Positions 16,926 through 26,348 of a stretch of 56,774 nucleotides of DNA are shown one piece after another. The position numbers and the translations under genes were made by a program. The DNA comes from Lactobacillus helsingborgensis. Lineage in GTDB: Bacteria > Bacillota > Bacilli > Lactobacillales > Lactobacillaceae. Within the stretch, counting starts at the first letter, position 1, and the number at the start of each line of letters is the position of its first letter. The stretch spans positions 166,551-223,324 of the forward strand of contig NZ_KQ034047.1 of the NCBI RefSeq assembly GCF_000970855.1, in the 5' to 3' direction. A model generated the notes under the pieces. That model did no database searches, had not been told where the DNA came from, and saw only the letters and a program-made list of their open reading frames with translations.

Positions 16926-18438
16926 AAAAAAGTGCTGGGATTTCTGATGTGAACCCTAAAATTAGGACACTTTATTAGCTGCTAACCGAGGACTAGCTTC
17001 CGATATTCAAGCGGAGTTAGTCCTTTTAGTTTGATTTTGATTCTTTTCTGATTGTAATACTCAATGTAGTCTCTGATTGCGTCTTCCAGTTCTGTGAGAT
17101 TTTTAAACTGTTTTTCAAAGCCATAAAACATTTCTCGCTTGAGTATCCCGAAGAAGCCTTCCATTAACCCATCATCAAGCGAATTGCCCTTGCGTGACAT
17201 TGATTGGCTAATGCCATGATTTTTCAGCCACGCTTGAAACTGACCATTTTGGTATTGCCAGCCTTGATCGGTGTGGAAGATCAAGCCATTCAGTGCTGGA
17301 TGCTTGTCCCAGGCCTTTCTTAACATATCCATGGTCTGCTCAAGATTAGGACTGCGGGAAATGGTATAGGAAACAATCTCTTGGGTGCAGCCATCAATGA
17401 TCGGTGATAAATAGGTCTTTTGCCCTTTGAGCTTAAATTCAGTTATATCTGAATACCATTTGTGATTGGGATAAACCGCACTGAAGCTGCGTTTAATCAG
17501 GTCAGGCTTAATCGGACCCTGAGTGCCGCGATAGCTGCTGTATTTGTGCCAGCGTTTACTGACTATGCCGAACAGCTTCAGCTTGTTCATTAGGCGCTGC
17601 ACCTTTTTATGATTGACTAATAAACCGCGACGCCTAAGCTCTGCAGTAATGCGGCGATAGCCATAGCGGTGCTTGTGTTCTTCATAGATAGCTTTGATTT
17701 CAGCCATTATTTCTCGATTATCTCGCTCTTTGTCCTTCTTCTTTAAAGTGTAGTAGTAATTACTACGGGATAGATCGGGCAGATTGGGATTGGCATTAAT
17801 GGCATCAAGAATAAAAGTTACGCTGACTTTAAGCTCGCGCCTTAGTTGGGTAACTGCCTGGGCTATTTCCGCGGCTTGCGGTTCTTGGTCCGCTGGTCGA
17901 CTAAGGCGCTCAATTTTTTTACGAATTCGTTCTCGATTTTCAGCTTTATGTTCTGCTGGCGTAAGCGTTCGTTCTCTTGCTTGAGCCGATGATTTTCCTG
18001 TTTGATCAGCTGTTCTCTTTTGGTCATGGGGCGGTCGTCCTCTCTGCTTGTTAACGATATTATACCCATTTTTACGATATTCGTGCAGCCAGTTGTACAA
18101 CATGCCACTACTTTTTAAGCCCAAGTCAATAGATACTCGACGAGCAGGCTCATGTTCAACTATGATTCGCCTAAGGGCCTGCTCCTTAAAATTACTTGTA
18201 TAAGCAGTGAAAGGCTGGTCTAAAATAGCTAGACCGTGACGGCCAATTAAAGCTAACAAGTAATTAATATTAGTCTTGCCAACCTGATAACGCTGACTTA
18301 GCTCAGCAGGGCTGATTTGATAATCGTGCCAAAGATGATAGATTTCAACTTTATCTTGTTTAGATAATTTAGACATAAAAATGACCCCCAAATTTGTCCT
18401 AAATTTGGGGGTCACTTCATTTCTCCCAACACTTTTTT
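16926..18438 (-). mobile_element. IS3-family insertion sequence
   Basis: One transposase gene framed by inverted ends. TGAACCCTAAAATTAGGACA at 16950 matches 17 of 20 bases of TGACCCCCAAATTTAGGACA, read inward from 18414. The symmetry extends outward: AAAAAAGTGCTGGGA (16926 on) pairs with AAAAAAGTGTTGGGA read inward from 18438, so the true ends may lie there. I see no clear target duplication at either choice. It sits between pepD and tkt and interrupts no gene. Confidence 0.85.
16982..18376 (-). CDS. IS3-family transposase (OrfA-OrfB in one frame, one-base insertion)
   Basis: N-terminal OrfA-type helix-turn-helix (SKLSKQDKVEIYHLWHDYQ) and a C-terminal DDE integrase with WYSDITEF, HTDQGWQY and DDGLMEGFFGILKRE. 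IS3 elements normally place OrfA and OrfB in different frames joined by a -1 slip. Here the frame is continuous because of one extra base in a C4 run (18028-18031). As a result about 36 residues of the coiled-coil zone are read out of frame; the true leucine-zipper sequence (QLIKQENHRLKQENERL) sits in the neighbouring frame at 17863-18027. The original slip site, seven A residues (17914-17920 on the minus strand), is still present. The product is probably inactive or altered in oligomerisation. The ATG at 18376 was chosen from homology to the OrfA start. Confidence 0.85.
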   Translation of the reverse strand: MSKLSKQDKVEIYHLWHDYQISPAELSQRYQVGKTNINYLLALIGRHGLAILDQPFTAYTSNFKEQALRRIIVEHEPARRVSIDLGLKSSGMLYNWLHEYRKNGYNIVNKQRGRPPHDQKRTADQTGKSSAQARERTLTPAEHKAENRERIRKKIERLSRPADQEPQAAEIAQAVTQLRRELKVSVTFILDAINANPNLPDLSRSNYYYTLKKKDKERDNREIMAEIKAIYEEHKHRYGYRRITAELRRRGLLVNHKKVQRLMNKLKLFGIVSKRWHKYSSYRGTQGPIKPDLIKRSFSAVYPNHKWYSDITEFKLKGQKTYLSPIIDGCTQEIVSYTISRSPNLEQTMDMLRKAWDKHPALNGLIFHTDQGWQYQNGQFQAWLKNHGISQSMSRKGNSLDDGLMEGFFGILKREMFYGFEKQFKNLTELEDAIRDYIEYYNQKRIKIKLKGLTPLEYRKLVLG

Positions 18439-18470
18439 ATTATTCACTTAAATCATATTTAAACAAAGCA

Positions 18471-20471
18471 TTACAGCTTACTGTGATACTTACAAATATC
18501 TAGGTACGTCTTGACAATATTATTAACCGTGAACCCAGATTTCTTTATCAGTTCATCACCATCACCACTTTCACCAAAGTGATTAATGCCGATAGCTGCT
18601 CCATCTAAACCTACAAATTGTCCCCAGCCATAAGTAGATGCCATTTCAATTGATACACGGTGCTTAATTGATTTAGGTAGAACTTTTTCTTGGTATTCTG
18701 GGTCCTGCTTTAAAAATAGTTCAAAACTTGGCATTGAAACCACGCGGACATTTTTGCCACTTTGTGCCAATTCTTTTTGCGCTGCTAAAGCTAAACTTAC
18801 TTCTGAACCGGTAGCCAGTAAAATTCCTTCTGGTGCACCATTTTCTGCTTCCGCTAGGATATAACCGCCTTTTGAAACGCCAGTTTTAACACTGTCTTGA
18901 TAATTCAAGAGAGTTGGTAAATTCTGACGACCCAATATAAATGCTACTGGGTGGTCTTTTTGATTAATCGCGTATTGCCAAGAATAAATTGTTTCCAAGT
19001 AATCAGCCGGACGAAATACTATTAAGTTAGGGATTGCCCTTATTCCTGCTAATTGTTCAATCGGTTGATGGGTAGGACCATCGGGTCCTAAAGAAATGGA
19101 ATCATGACCAAAAATGAAGATTGACGGTATTTGCATTAGGGCAGACATTCTGATCGCATTTTTCATATAGTCTGAAAAGATAAAGAATGTGTTGGCAAAT
19201 ACTCTGGAACCACCGTATAAAGTAATGCCGTTAATTGCTGCACCTTCAGCAAACTCGCGAATACCAAAGTATAAGTTGTTTTTATCGTATGAATTTGGTT
19301 GAAAACCTTCATCATCATCAAAGTAGGTTTTGTCAGAACTACCTAAATCTGCAGAACCACCCCAAAGATTTAATTCTGACTTGCTAGTTTGCTGTAAAAC
19401 TTGATGAATAGAATCTCTTGTTGAAAGAGTATCTGGTATTTCTAATTTATTTTCGTCAAAATTAAGTTTGACATTATTGTTAATATTCTTAATTAATTGA
19501 CCGCCAAGTTCTGGATTAGCTTCAATGTAGTTTTGCAAGAGTTCTGACCATTTTTGATGAGCTTTTTGACCTTCTGCTTTAACGTTCTCAAAAGCGGCAT
19601 AAGCTTCTTGAGGAACCTCAAATGGACCATATTCATAGCCCAATTGTTTTTTAGTAGCAGTAACTTGTTCTGCATCCAAAACCGCACCGTGAGCTAAGTG
19701 GCTGTCTGCGAGTGGGGACGCATAGCCTAAAACAGTGTTTACTTCAATTAAGGTCGGTCTTTTCTTTTCATCTTGAGCAACTTTAATTGCCGCATCAATA
19801 TCATTTAGATTATTGCCGTCAGCAACTTTAAGGTAATTCCAGCCATACGCTTCAAATCTTTGCGCAACATTATCATCACATTCTTGCGTCATGCTGGCAT
19901 CCATAGTATTGCGGTTTGAATCGTATAACACAATTAAATTATTCAGTTGCAGGTGTCCAGCTAAACTGGCAGTTTCATGGCTGATACCTTCCATTAAGTC
20001 CCCGTCACCAACAATCACATACACCTCATTATCAATTATTTGGTAATTAGGCTTGTTGTATAGCGAACTGATGTGTTTTTCTGCCATAGCCATACCGACT
20101 GCCATACCGAAGCCTTGTCCTAATGGGCCAGTAGCAACATCAACTCCCGGTGTAGTAATTTCCGGGTGACCAGGAGTTTTACTACCTAAAGTTCTAAATT
20201 TTTTTAAATCTGCGATTGAAATATCAAAACCAAGTAAATGTAAAGTAGCATATAACATTGCTGAACCGTGACCACCTGAAAGTACAAAACGGTCACGATT
20301 GAACCAGTGCGGATCAGTCACGTCAAACTTCATATTTTGATAGATAGTATAAATTAACGGAGCAGCACTTAAAGTAATACCACTATGTCCTGAGTTGGCT
20401 TTGTGGATTTCATCAATACTTAGGGCCCTAATAGCATTAACTGCTAAGTTATCTTTTTTTGTATATTTCAT
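18471..20471 (-). CDS. tkt: Transketolase
   Basis: Moves two-carbon units between pentose and other sugar phosphates with thiamine diphosphate. The 666-residue product has the usual architecture: GHSGITLSAAPL and RDRFVLSGGHGSAMLYA at the N-terminus and the TPP motif GDGDLMEGISHE...LYDSN. The pyrimidine domain follows (ADLGSS, FGIREFAEGA, GHDSISLGPDGPTHQPIEQL), then the C-terminal domain with LATGSEVSLA. It is the last gene of an operon with an ascorbate-type PTS (26 bases after EIIC), suggesting that the imported sugar enters as a pentose phosphate or is converted to one. Confidence 0.95.
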   Translation of the reverse strand: MKYTKKDNLAVNAIRALSIDEIHKANSGHSGITLSAAPLIYTIYQNMKFDVTDPHWFNRDRFVLSGGHGSAMLYATLHLLGFDISIADLKKFRTLGSKTPGHPEITTPGVDVATGPLGQGFGMAVGMAMAEKHISSLYNKPNYQIIDNEVYVIVGDGDLMEGISHETASLAGHLQLNNLIVLYDSNRNTMDASMTQECDDNVAQRFEAYGWNYLKVADGNNLNDIDAAIKVAQDEKKRPTLIEVNTVLGYASPLADSHLAHGAVLDAEQVTATKKQLGYEYGPFEVPQEAYAAFENVKAEGQKAHQKWSELLQNYIEANPELGGQLIKNINNNVKLNFDENKLEIPDTLSTRDSIHQVLQQTSKSELNLWGGSADLGSSDKTYFDDDEGFQPNSYDKNNLYFGIREFAEGAAINGITLYGGSRVFANTFFIFSDYMKNAIRMSALMQIPSIFIFGHDSISLGPDGPTHQPIEQLAGIRAIPNLIVFRPADYLETIYSWQYAINQKDHPVAFILGRQNLPTLLNYQDSVKTGVSKGGYILAEAENGAPEGILLATGSEVSLALAAQKELAQSGKNVRVVSMPSFELFLKQDPEYQEKVLPKSIKHRVSIEMASTYGWGQFVGLDGAAIGINHFGESGDGDELIKKSGFTVNNIVKTYLDICKYHSKL

Positions 20472-20497
20472 TTTTGACTCCTTAATTTTTATAAATT

Positions 20498-21865
20498 TTA
20501 TTTAGCTGATTTAACTGCGTTCTTTTGCTTTTTATCTAAAATAATTGATACGATAAAGAAAATTACCAAAGCAGCTACCAATGCAGCAATGATTAATGAA
20601 CGACCGCCAAGTAAACCACTATAGCCTACATAGGAGCCGACAATACCAAAATCAGCGTCTGCATAACTAGCTGTGCCTAAGCCCAAGTGGCCTAACACTG
20701 GGATTAAAATAATTGGTACAAAAGAAATTAGTAATCCATGAATAAATGAACCAATGATACAACCACGACGACCACCAACTGTATTTCCAATAACGCCGGC
20801 AGCACCACCACACATGAAGTGAGCCACAACGCCGGGAATAACGATAGTCGTGTGGCATAAAACCATTAGTAATGTGGCAACCAAGCCGCCTACAAAACTA
20901 GAAAAGAAGCCAATAATTACGGCATTAGGTGCGAATGTAAACAGGATCGGGATATCCAAACCGGCTTTAGCATTAGGAACTAATTTAGTTGAAATACCCT
21001 TAAAGGCAGGAATTAATTCGTTTAAGATCATTCTTACTCCGGCTAACATAATGTAAACACCGGCAGAAAATGAACCAGATTCAATTAAGGCATAAATTAT
21101 ATAATTGATTCCACCGCTCAATTTTTCAACATAAACGGGACCTGCAAACAACGCAATAATCAGATATGCCACTGCCATCGTGATTGTAACGGCAATCGTG
21201 TTATCTCTTAAAAATGATACTTTCTTAGAAACGTGCAAGTCTTCTGTTGATTTGGATGGATCACCTACAACCTTTGCGACTAAACCGGCAATTAAATACC
21301 CAAAGTCACCCGTATGCGCAATCGCAATTTCATCACTTTTAGTCACCTTTTTAACAAAGGGCTGAATTAAAGCCGGCATAATCGTGTCAAACAGACCTAA
21401 AAAAGTACCACCAACTATAATTGAAGGTATTTCTGTAAAACCTGCAACTGCAAGCAGAACCGCCAACATACATGACATGTTAATCATGACATGCCCCGAA
21501 AGATAAATATATTTAAAGTGCGATATTCTGGCTAAAATAACATTGACTATCATCGCAATCAACAAGATCATCGCAGTAGCACTACCGTATTTTGTTAATG
21601 CAGTGGCAGTAAAAGCTTCATTGTTAGGGACAACGCCTTGAACGTGGAAAGCCTGCATAAACATTTTGCCAAACGGTGTTAAGGCATCTGTAATTACTCC
21701 CGAACCACCAGTTAAGACTAAAAAGCCGACAAAAGTTTTCAAACCACCTGAAATTACTTCTGTTGAATCTTTTTTCTGCAGAAGTAAACCTAAAACTGCT
21801 ACCAGTCCAACTAAAATTGAGGGAGTTCTAGCAATACTTAAGAAGAAGTTTAAAATTTCATTCAT
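20498..21865 (-). CDS. ulaA: PTS ascorbate-type transporter EIIC
   Basis: A 455-residue integral membrane protein of the UlaA/SgaT family, about 11 membrane segments (first: FFLSIARTPSILVGLVAVLG). Signature stretches such as SGHVMINMSCMLAVLLAVAG and HFMCGGAAGVIGNTVGG mark the family. Its start overlaps the EIIB stop by one base (TAATG). In other bacteria the family carries L-ascorbate, but many Gram-positive members are annotated by similarity only. No ascorbate lactonase (UlaG) or decarboxylase/epimerases (UlaD-F) are beside it, so the true substrate is open. Confidence 0.88.
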   Translation of the reverse strand: MNEILNFFLSIARTPSILVGLVAVLGLLLQKKDSTEVISGGLKTFVGFLVLTGGSGVITDALTPFGKMFMQAFHVQGVVPNNEAFTATALTKYGSATAMILLIAMIVNVILARISHFKYIYLSGHVMINMSCMLAVLLAVAGFTEIPSIIVGGTFLGLFDTIMPALIQPFVKKVTKSDEIAIAHTGDFGYLIAGLVAKVVGDPSKSTEDLHVSKKVSFLRDNTIAVTITMAVAYLIIALFAGPVYVEKLSGGINYIIYALIESGSFSAGVYIMLAGVRMILNELIPAFKGISTKLVPNAKAGLDIPILFTFAPNAVIIGFFSSFVGGLVATLLMVLCHTTIVIPGVVAHFMCGGAAGVIGNTVGGRRGCIIGSFIHGLLISFVPIILIPVLGHLGLGTASYADADFGIVGSYVGYSGLLGGRSLIIAALVAALVIFFIVSIILDKKQKNAVKSAK

Positions 21866-22170
21866 TAGTTATCACCTTCACTTTTCTGATCAACACTATT
21901 CAAATAAGCTTGAATTTTTTCCTTTAATTCTTCTTTATCAATGATGCTGTTTAACTCTGTCACATTATCTTTACCCACAACGTTCGCTACAGCATCATAC
22001 ATATCGCGTCCTACAAAAAAATGATCAGCCACGCTCGGATTAAGTCCAGAAAGATCAATGTGAGTAGTTTCTACATCCGACTTTCCTATTTCTTTAAGTA
22101 CATCTTGCATATTCATGTCTACCATGAAAGATGACCCAACTCCTGTACTACAACATGCTCCTAATTTCAT
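21865..22170 (-). CDS. ulaB: PTS ascorbate-type EIIB
   Basis: A 101-residue cytoplasmic phosphocarrier of the lactose/galactitol/ascorbate EIIB type. The phosphorylation loop ACCSTGVGSS is at the N-terminus; by alignment to the usual C-x-x-G-x-G-S-S pattern Cys7 is the phosphorylated residue. It overlaps the upstream regulator/EIIA gene by four bases (ATGA) and the EIIC gene by one, so all three are coupled. Confidence 0.9.
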   Translation of the reverse strand: MKLGACCSTGVGSSFMVDMNMQDVLKEIGKSDVETTHIDLSGLNPSVADHFFVGRDMYDAVANVVGKDNVTELNSIIDKEELKEKIQAYLNSVDQKSEGDN

Positions 22171-24206
22171 TTTTCGCCTTTCTTAATCAATTCTTCTATT
22201 TCACTTGCATTTTTAGCATTCATTATCTTGCTTACATCTTCTTTGTTACCTAAAATTTTGGCCAACTCAGAAAGAGCCCTTAAATGTGAAGTTGAGTCTT
22301 GGGCTGCAAGCACAATAATCAATTTAATTTTGTGTTCTTTATCTACCAAATCAATGTCATGATCCAATAACAACAAAGACATTCCTAATCTGTTAACACC
22401 TTGACTTGGTCTTGCGTGTGCCAAGGCAATTTCAGTACCAATATTAATATATGGTCCGTTATCTTTAACGTTGTTAATCATCGCAGTCACATAGGATTTT
22501 GTAATGTTACCTGCTGTTAATAATGGCTGGGAACATAATTCAATTGCCTGTTCCCAATTTAGGGTTTTGTCATGACTAAATTTAATTTTGTCTTCTGTTA
22601 ATACTTCACTTAGCAATGGTCCAGTCCTTTTTTTCTTTTTCTCATGTTTCTTTTTATCTACCAATATCTGCTTAATTCCTTTTTCCAAAGCCTTACCATG
22701 AATAACGTTCGTATTGTCATAGATAGTTTCCATGATTGCTTTAAATTCAGTCTGGAGGTTTTCTGAATTAGTAATACCGTTAAGCTGGAAAAAATTGTCA
22801 ATATTTTCAAAATCTTTACTGGTTAAGACTGAATTGACCTTTAACCACGGCAATTTTGTGTCAGTCAAAGAAATATTAGTAATAATCGCCCTTTCTTCAA
22901 TTGGTCTATTTGTTAATTCGGAAGGAGCTATTGGTAAACTAAAATTGACATTAGGGTACTGTTCTACCATCTGGGTCATGAGAAACCCGGCAGAGCCATT
23001 GCTACCTGAACTCACTAAAAGTACTTTTGGATCATTTTCATTCTTACGTGAAATTTCTGATGCAAAATAAATTGAAATTAAACCAACTTCGTAGTCGTTT
23101 AAACTGGCACCAATAAATCGTTCAAAAGGGTGAATACTCATTTTGGTATAAATATATATATCTGGATAATTTTCTTTGATTGAATCAAAGTCATTATTTT
23201 GATATTGCTGCCGGTATTTAACACGGAAGAAAGTAGTTGCCAAATGGACAACCAAATCTTGATGCAATTTATTTTCATCTTTAAAAGCACAATCTGCTAA
23301 ATTCTTGAAACTATTAATAATGACATAAACAATCTTACTTATTTCTGTGTTAATACTGTCTTTAGGAAGTTTGCGTTTTTGACCTCCTAAAAGAACAGAA
23401 GTCAAATAATTATTCTCAAACTCACTGTATCTATCTCCTAAAAGGATGGATAAAAATGAGGAAGAAAATTTATATTCGGGTGTTTCCTGCAATTTTGCAC
23501 TAATCGGATACTTCTTGCCTTTAAGTACAGCATTATTATTAAAAATTCTTTTTAAAATCAGTGCATAAAAATTAGCGAAAACATAAATGAATTCATCAGA
23601 ATAAATGATGTTGTTAGAATTTTCAAATGAGCTCAACCATTGACTGATTAATACCTTTAACTCTTTTATTTCCCGCGTTTCGTAAATACCTGCTAATTCA
23701 TGATCAGAATAAAGCCATGAAAAAAGGAACTGCCTAATTTTTATTTCTTGTCCCTGCAGAAAATGTCCCCGATAGTTCGAAACTATCGTTATTTCAAAAC
23801 TTTTCATTTTTTGTTTAAGACTTTGAATATCTTTTAAAATTGTTTGTTTACTGACACCACATCCCTGCGCAATTTTTTGAACACTGAATCTACTGTCAAT
23901 CAGTAAATTAATAAAAACTATGTACTGCCTTTCTAAAGAACTGTATTTACTTGAACTTTCAGTGGCTAAGTACTTCTGTATCTGTTGTTTGCTTTTTTCG
24001 CTCAAATAATAGCCTTGACCATAGACATTGCGTGTTCCTTCAATGTCTAATGTCTTTAATTTCTTATTGAGTGAACTTAGATTTTTATAAACACTCCTTT
24101 CTGATACTTTAACTTTTTCAGACATGTCACCAACCGTCATGAAATATTTAACTTTTACAAGGAGATCTATAATTTTAAGTTGACTCTGGTTAAACTGTAC
24201 CTGCAT
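22167..24206 (-). CDS. PRD-containing transcriptional activator fused to EIIA
   Basis: A 679-residue BglG/MtlR-type regulator. Order: two N-terminal helix-turn-helix units (about 1-160), two PTS regulation domains (about 170-380), an EIIB-like domain with Ser instead of Cys (VLLVSSGSNGSAGF), and a C-terminal EIIA domain with the phosphorylatable His in ALAHARPSQGVNRLGMSL. The frame is open upstream, but AAGGAGG eight bases before the ATG at 24206 fixes the start. As the operon has no separate EIIA, this domain probably feeds phosphate to EIIB as well as sensing flux, so the regulator is also part of the transporter. Confidence 0.88.
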   Translation of the reverse strand: MQVQFNQSQLKIIDLLVKVKYFMTVGDMSEKVKVSERSVYKNLSSLNKKLKTLDIEGTRNVYGQGYYLSEKSKQQIQKYLATESSSKYSSLERQYIVFINLLIDSRFSVQKIAQGCGVSKQTILKDIQSLKQKMKSFEITIVSNYRGHFLQGQEIKIRQFLFSWLYSDHELAGIYETREIKELKVLISQWLSSFENSNNIIYSDEFIYVFANFYALILKRIFNNNAVLKGKKYPISAKLQETPEYKFSSSFLSILLGDRYSEFENNYLTSVLLGGQKRKLPKDSINTEISKIVYVIINSFKNLADCAFKDENKLHQDLVVHLATTFFRVKYRQQYQNNDFDSIKENYPDIYIYTKMSIHPFERFIGASLNDYEVGLISIYFASEISRKNENDPKVLLVSSGSNGSAGFLMTQMVEQYPNVNFSLPIAPSELTNRPIEERAIITNISLTDTKLPWLKVNSVLTSKDFENIDNFFQLNGITNSENLQTEFKAIMETIYDNTNVIHGKALEKGIKQILVDKKKHEKKKKRTGPLLSEVLTEDKIKFSHDKTLNWEQAIELCSQPLLTAGNITKSYVTAMINNVKDNGPYINIGTEIALAHARPSQGVNRLGMSLLLLDHDIDLVDKEHKIKLIIVLAAQDSTSHLRALSELAKILGNKEDVSKIMNAKNASEIEELIKKGEK

Positions 24207-24268
24207 CTGCAATGCCTCCTTGTTATTTTTTATTATGAATAAATCGCTTCCAAGAAAAAAGTTAACAA

Positions 24269-24290
24269 AGTTCAGTACAAAAACTGAACT
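24269..24290 (-). promoter_or_regulatory. Inverted repeat upstream of the PTS regulator
   Basis: AGTTCAGT and ACTGAACT form a perfect 8-bp inverted repeat with a 6-base spacer, about 65 bases before the regulator's start. A plausible operator for the PRD regulator; a hairpin in the leader RNA is the alternative. Confidence 0.4.
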
Positions 24291-24293
24291 AAC

Positions 24294-24324
24294 AAAAAAA
24301 GCATGAAGATTTTTATCTTCATGC
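24294..24324 (-). terminator. Terminator of the ROK kinase gene
   Basis: GCATGAAGAT/ATCTTCATGC hairpin with seven U residues on the minus strand, about 100 bases past the stop at 24428. Confidence 0.85.
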
Positions 24325-24427
24325 AATTATTAATTATCTTATTACTTTCTGTTTATGCAAAATCAATTCTAAAATATGCACGTTAAACTGCTAAAGTGCC
24401 GTTTTTTAGCGCTTTACGAAAAAATAT

Positions 24428-25300
24428 TTACTCTCTTAACAATCTTTTTGCTAAAGCAAAGTCACCGACTGTTGCTGAACCATTATTAATTATTTCGGGC
24501 ATTGTGATGTATTGTTCTAATGAAGGAACATGGACATAGTCATTTAGCAAGACCTTAAAGTCACGCCGCACTTTTTCTAAGAATTGTTCACTAGTAACTC
24601 CGCCACCGAAAACAATTTTGTCTGGGCGCAAAATTAACGTGGCTTGCAAAGCAGCTTGTGCCACATAATAACTCATGACATCCCATACTGGATTTGATAA
24701 CGGTACTTCCTTGCCTGGCTTGTTAAGGCGTGCCTCAAACGTTGGACCTGAAACCAGACCCTCTAAACAATCCTGATGAAAAGGACAAACGCCAGCAAAA
24801 TTCATATCATCCGGATGACGTTTAACTTTGACATGACCCATTTCAGGGTGACCTAAAGAACCCACTAATTTACCATTAATAATTGCTCCGCCGCCTACAC
24901 CGGTACCAATGGTGTAATAAACCAGAGAATCCACGTCTTCATTTGCAAGTTGCGCCATGACGTACTCACCATAAGCAGAGCCGTTAACATCGGTAGTAAA
25001 GAAAACCGGAACTTTAATTGTCTTAGTCAATCGCCCTACAAAGTCTGTATTAGCCCAACCTTTTTTGGGAGTATCAGTTATATAACCATAATTAGGTGCT
25101 GTTTTTCTGACTTCAATTGGTCCAAAAGATGCAATACCAATTGCATCGACAGCAAATTGCTTAAAATAATCTACGGTTTTTTGCAACGTTTCTGCCGGCG
25201 TTGTCGTGGGAAAAGTGGTTTGATCCTTTATTTGATAATTTTCATTACCAATAGCACAAACAAACTTGGTACCGCCAGCTTCAATTGATCCTAATAACAT
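24428..25300 (-). CDS. scrK: ROK-family fructokinase
   Basis: Phosphorylates fructose (possibly mannose) with ATP. The 290-residue product starts LLGSIEAGGTKF, the fructokinase version of the ROK phosphate motif, and has TIGTGVGGGAIINGK. The zinc site GHVKVKRHPDDMNFAGVCPF continues with HQDCLEGL, supplying His and Cys ligands typical of this ROK subgroup. Monocistronic, with its own terminator; no sucrose genes are adjacent, so it probably serves general fructose entry. Confidence 0.9.
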   Translation of the reverse strand: MLLGSIEAGGTKFVCAIGNENYQIKDQTTFPTTTPAETLQKTVDYFKQFAVDAIGIASFGPIEVRKTAPNYGYITDTPKKGWANTDFVGRLTKTIKVPVFFTTDVNGSAYGEYVMAQLANEDVDSLVYYTIGTGVGGGAIINGKLVGSLGHPEMGHVKVKRHPDDMNFAGVCPFHQDCLEGLVSGPTFEARLNKPGKEVPLSNPVWDVMSYYVAQAALQATLILRPDKIVFGGGVTSEQFLEKVRRDFKVLLNDYVHVPSLEQYITMPEIINNGSATVGDFALAKRLLRE

Positions 25301-25425
25301 TTATAACTCCTTAATTGACCTTTCGTTTCAATTACTTTTTTATTATAACTCTGAATCAGAATCTAAAAAATTTTTTCAAATAAAGAGTGTTCTCTCTTGC
25401 AAGCCATATAAAACAGTTACTTATT

Positions 25426-25458
25426 AAAAAAGCCCGAAGCAATCATACTTCAGGCTTT
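25426..25458 (-). terminator. Terminator of the secreted-protein gene
   Basis: AAAGCCTGAAG pairs with CTTCGGGCTTT on the minus strand (one mismatch), followed by U residues; about 110 bases past the stop at 25570. Confidence 0.75.
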
Positions 25459-25569
25459 ATAATTTATTTAAATAATGTTATTTATCTTATCTATATTAAG
25501 TCTTTGAACAATTTTCAATCAGTAGTAGCGGTATTACCACATAATTCTATACTTGATCTATTCCTTTAA

Positions 25570-26196
25570 TTAATCAGGATACTTTCCAATTAATAGCACT
25601 GGTATTTCTCCCATAGTCCCATACTTAACAAATTCTTTTAGTTCTTTGATAGATGTCCGTGCGATTTTCTTTTCGTGTCCTGTCAATTCATTAGCTAATG
25701 TTTCAGCTTTAGCTAATAGTTCTGCAGTTGGCTTATTATTATCTCTAGCCGTCGTAACATCCAGCTCTGCCTGCACCAAAGGTTTCAGCTTTTCATCTTC
25801 TGTATTTTTGTTATATATACCAGTTAGATATGTAGTAGAACCCTTATATTTACCATCTTTTGAAACTAAATCAACAAACATGCCATTATGAATTGGCCTA
25901 ACTTTTTTAACTTTAAAAAGTGTATTGTTCTTGACAATCTTTTTAATGACTTTAGTACTATAGGGTTTACCAGTAGCCTTATATAAGGCACCCTTTGTGG
26001 CATCAGTTAGTTTAAAAACATAACCGGCCTTAGCAAACTTTTTGGACAAAGTCTTTTTTGAATAGTGAAAGAGTGTTTCTGCGCTTGTAACAGCTTTTGC
26101 TCCAACATTGTTTACAGAAAAAACTGTTCCGACAGGAACGCTTAGCAAAACCGCAGCTATGACAGTTTTAGAAAATTTATGAAAGTCCTTTTTCAT
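25570..26196 (-). CDS. Small secreted protein of unknown function
   Basis: A 208-residue protein with a typical signal peptide: basic start KKDFHKFSK, hydrophobic core, likely cleavage after VGAKA near residue 35. The mature part is Lys-rich. A middle region of beta-type character (KKVRPIHNGMFVDLVSKDG) leads to a helical C-terminal half with Ala/Glu-rich segments. No sorting motif or wall-binding repeat is seen, so it is probably released or held by charge. GAGGT lies a few bases upstream of the ATG. Family not recognised; similar small secreted proteins occur in lactobacilli. Confidence 0.75.
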   Translation of the reverse strand: MKKDFHKFSKTVIAAVLLSVPVGTVFSVNNVGAKAVTSAETLFHYSKKTLSKKFAKAGYVFKLTDATKGALYKATGKPYSTKVIKKIVKNNTLFKVKKVRPIHNGMFVDLVSKDGKYKGSTTYLTGIYNKNTEDEKLKPLVQAELDVTTARDNNKPTAELLAKAETLANELTGHEKKIARTSIKELKEFVKYGTMGEIPVLLIGKYPD

Positions 26197-26348
26197 TTTT
26201 ATACCTCATTATTTCATCTTTTAGTAATAATAATGTAATTATATTACGTTCTTATTACAAAAGAAATAATAAAGTGTTTTTTATAATTTAAAAATATAAA
26301 CAAATAGACTAATCATTAAGATTAGCCTACTTATCAGTTACTATTAAA

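Noticed and set aside
17863..18108. Separate coiled-coil gene inside the IS
   Set aside because: It is the displaced zipper part of OrfA (its real start would be upstream in the OrfA frame), not an independent gene.
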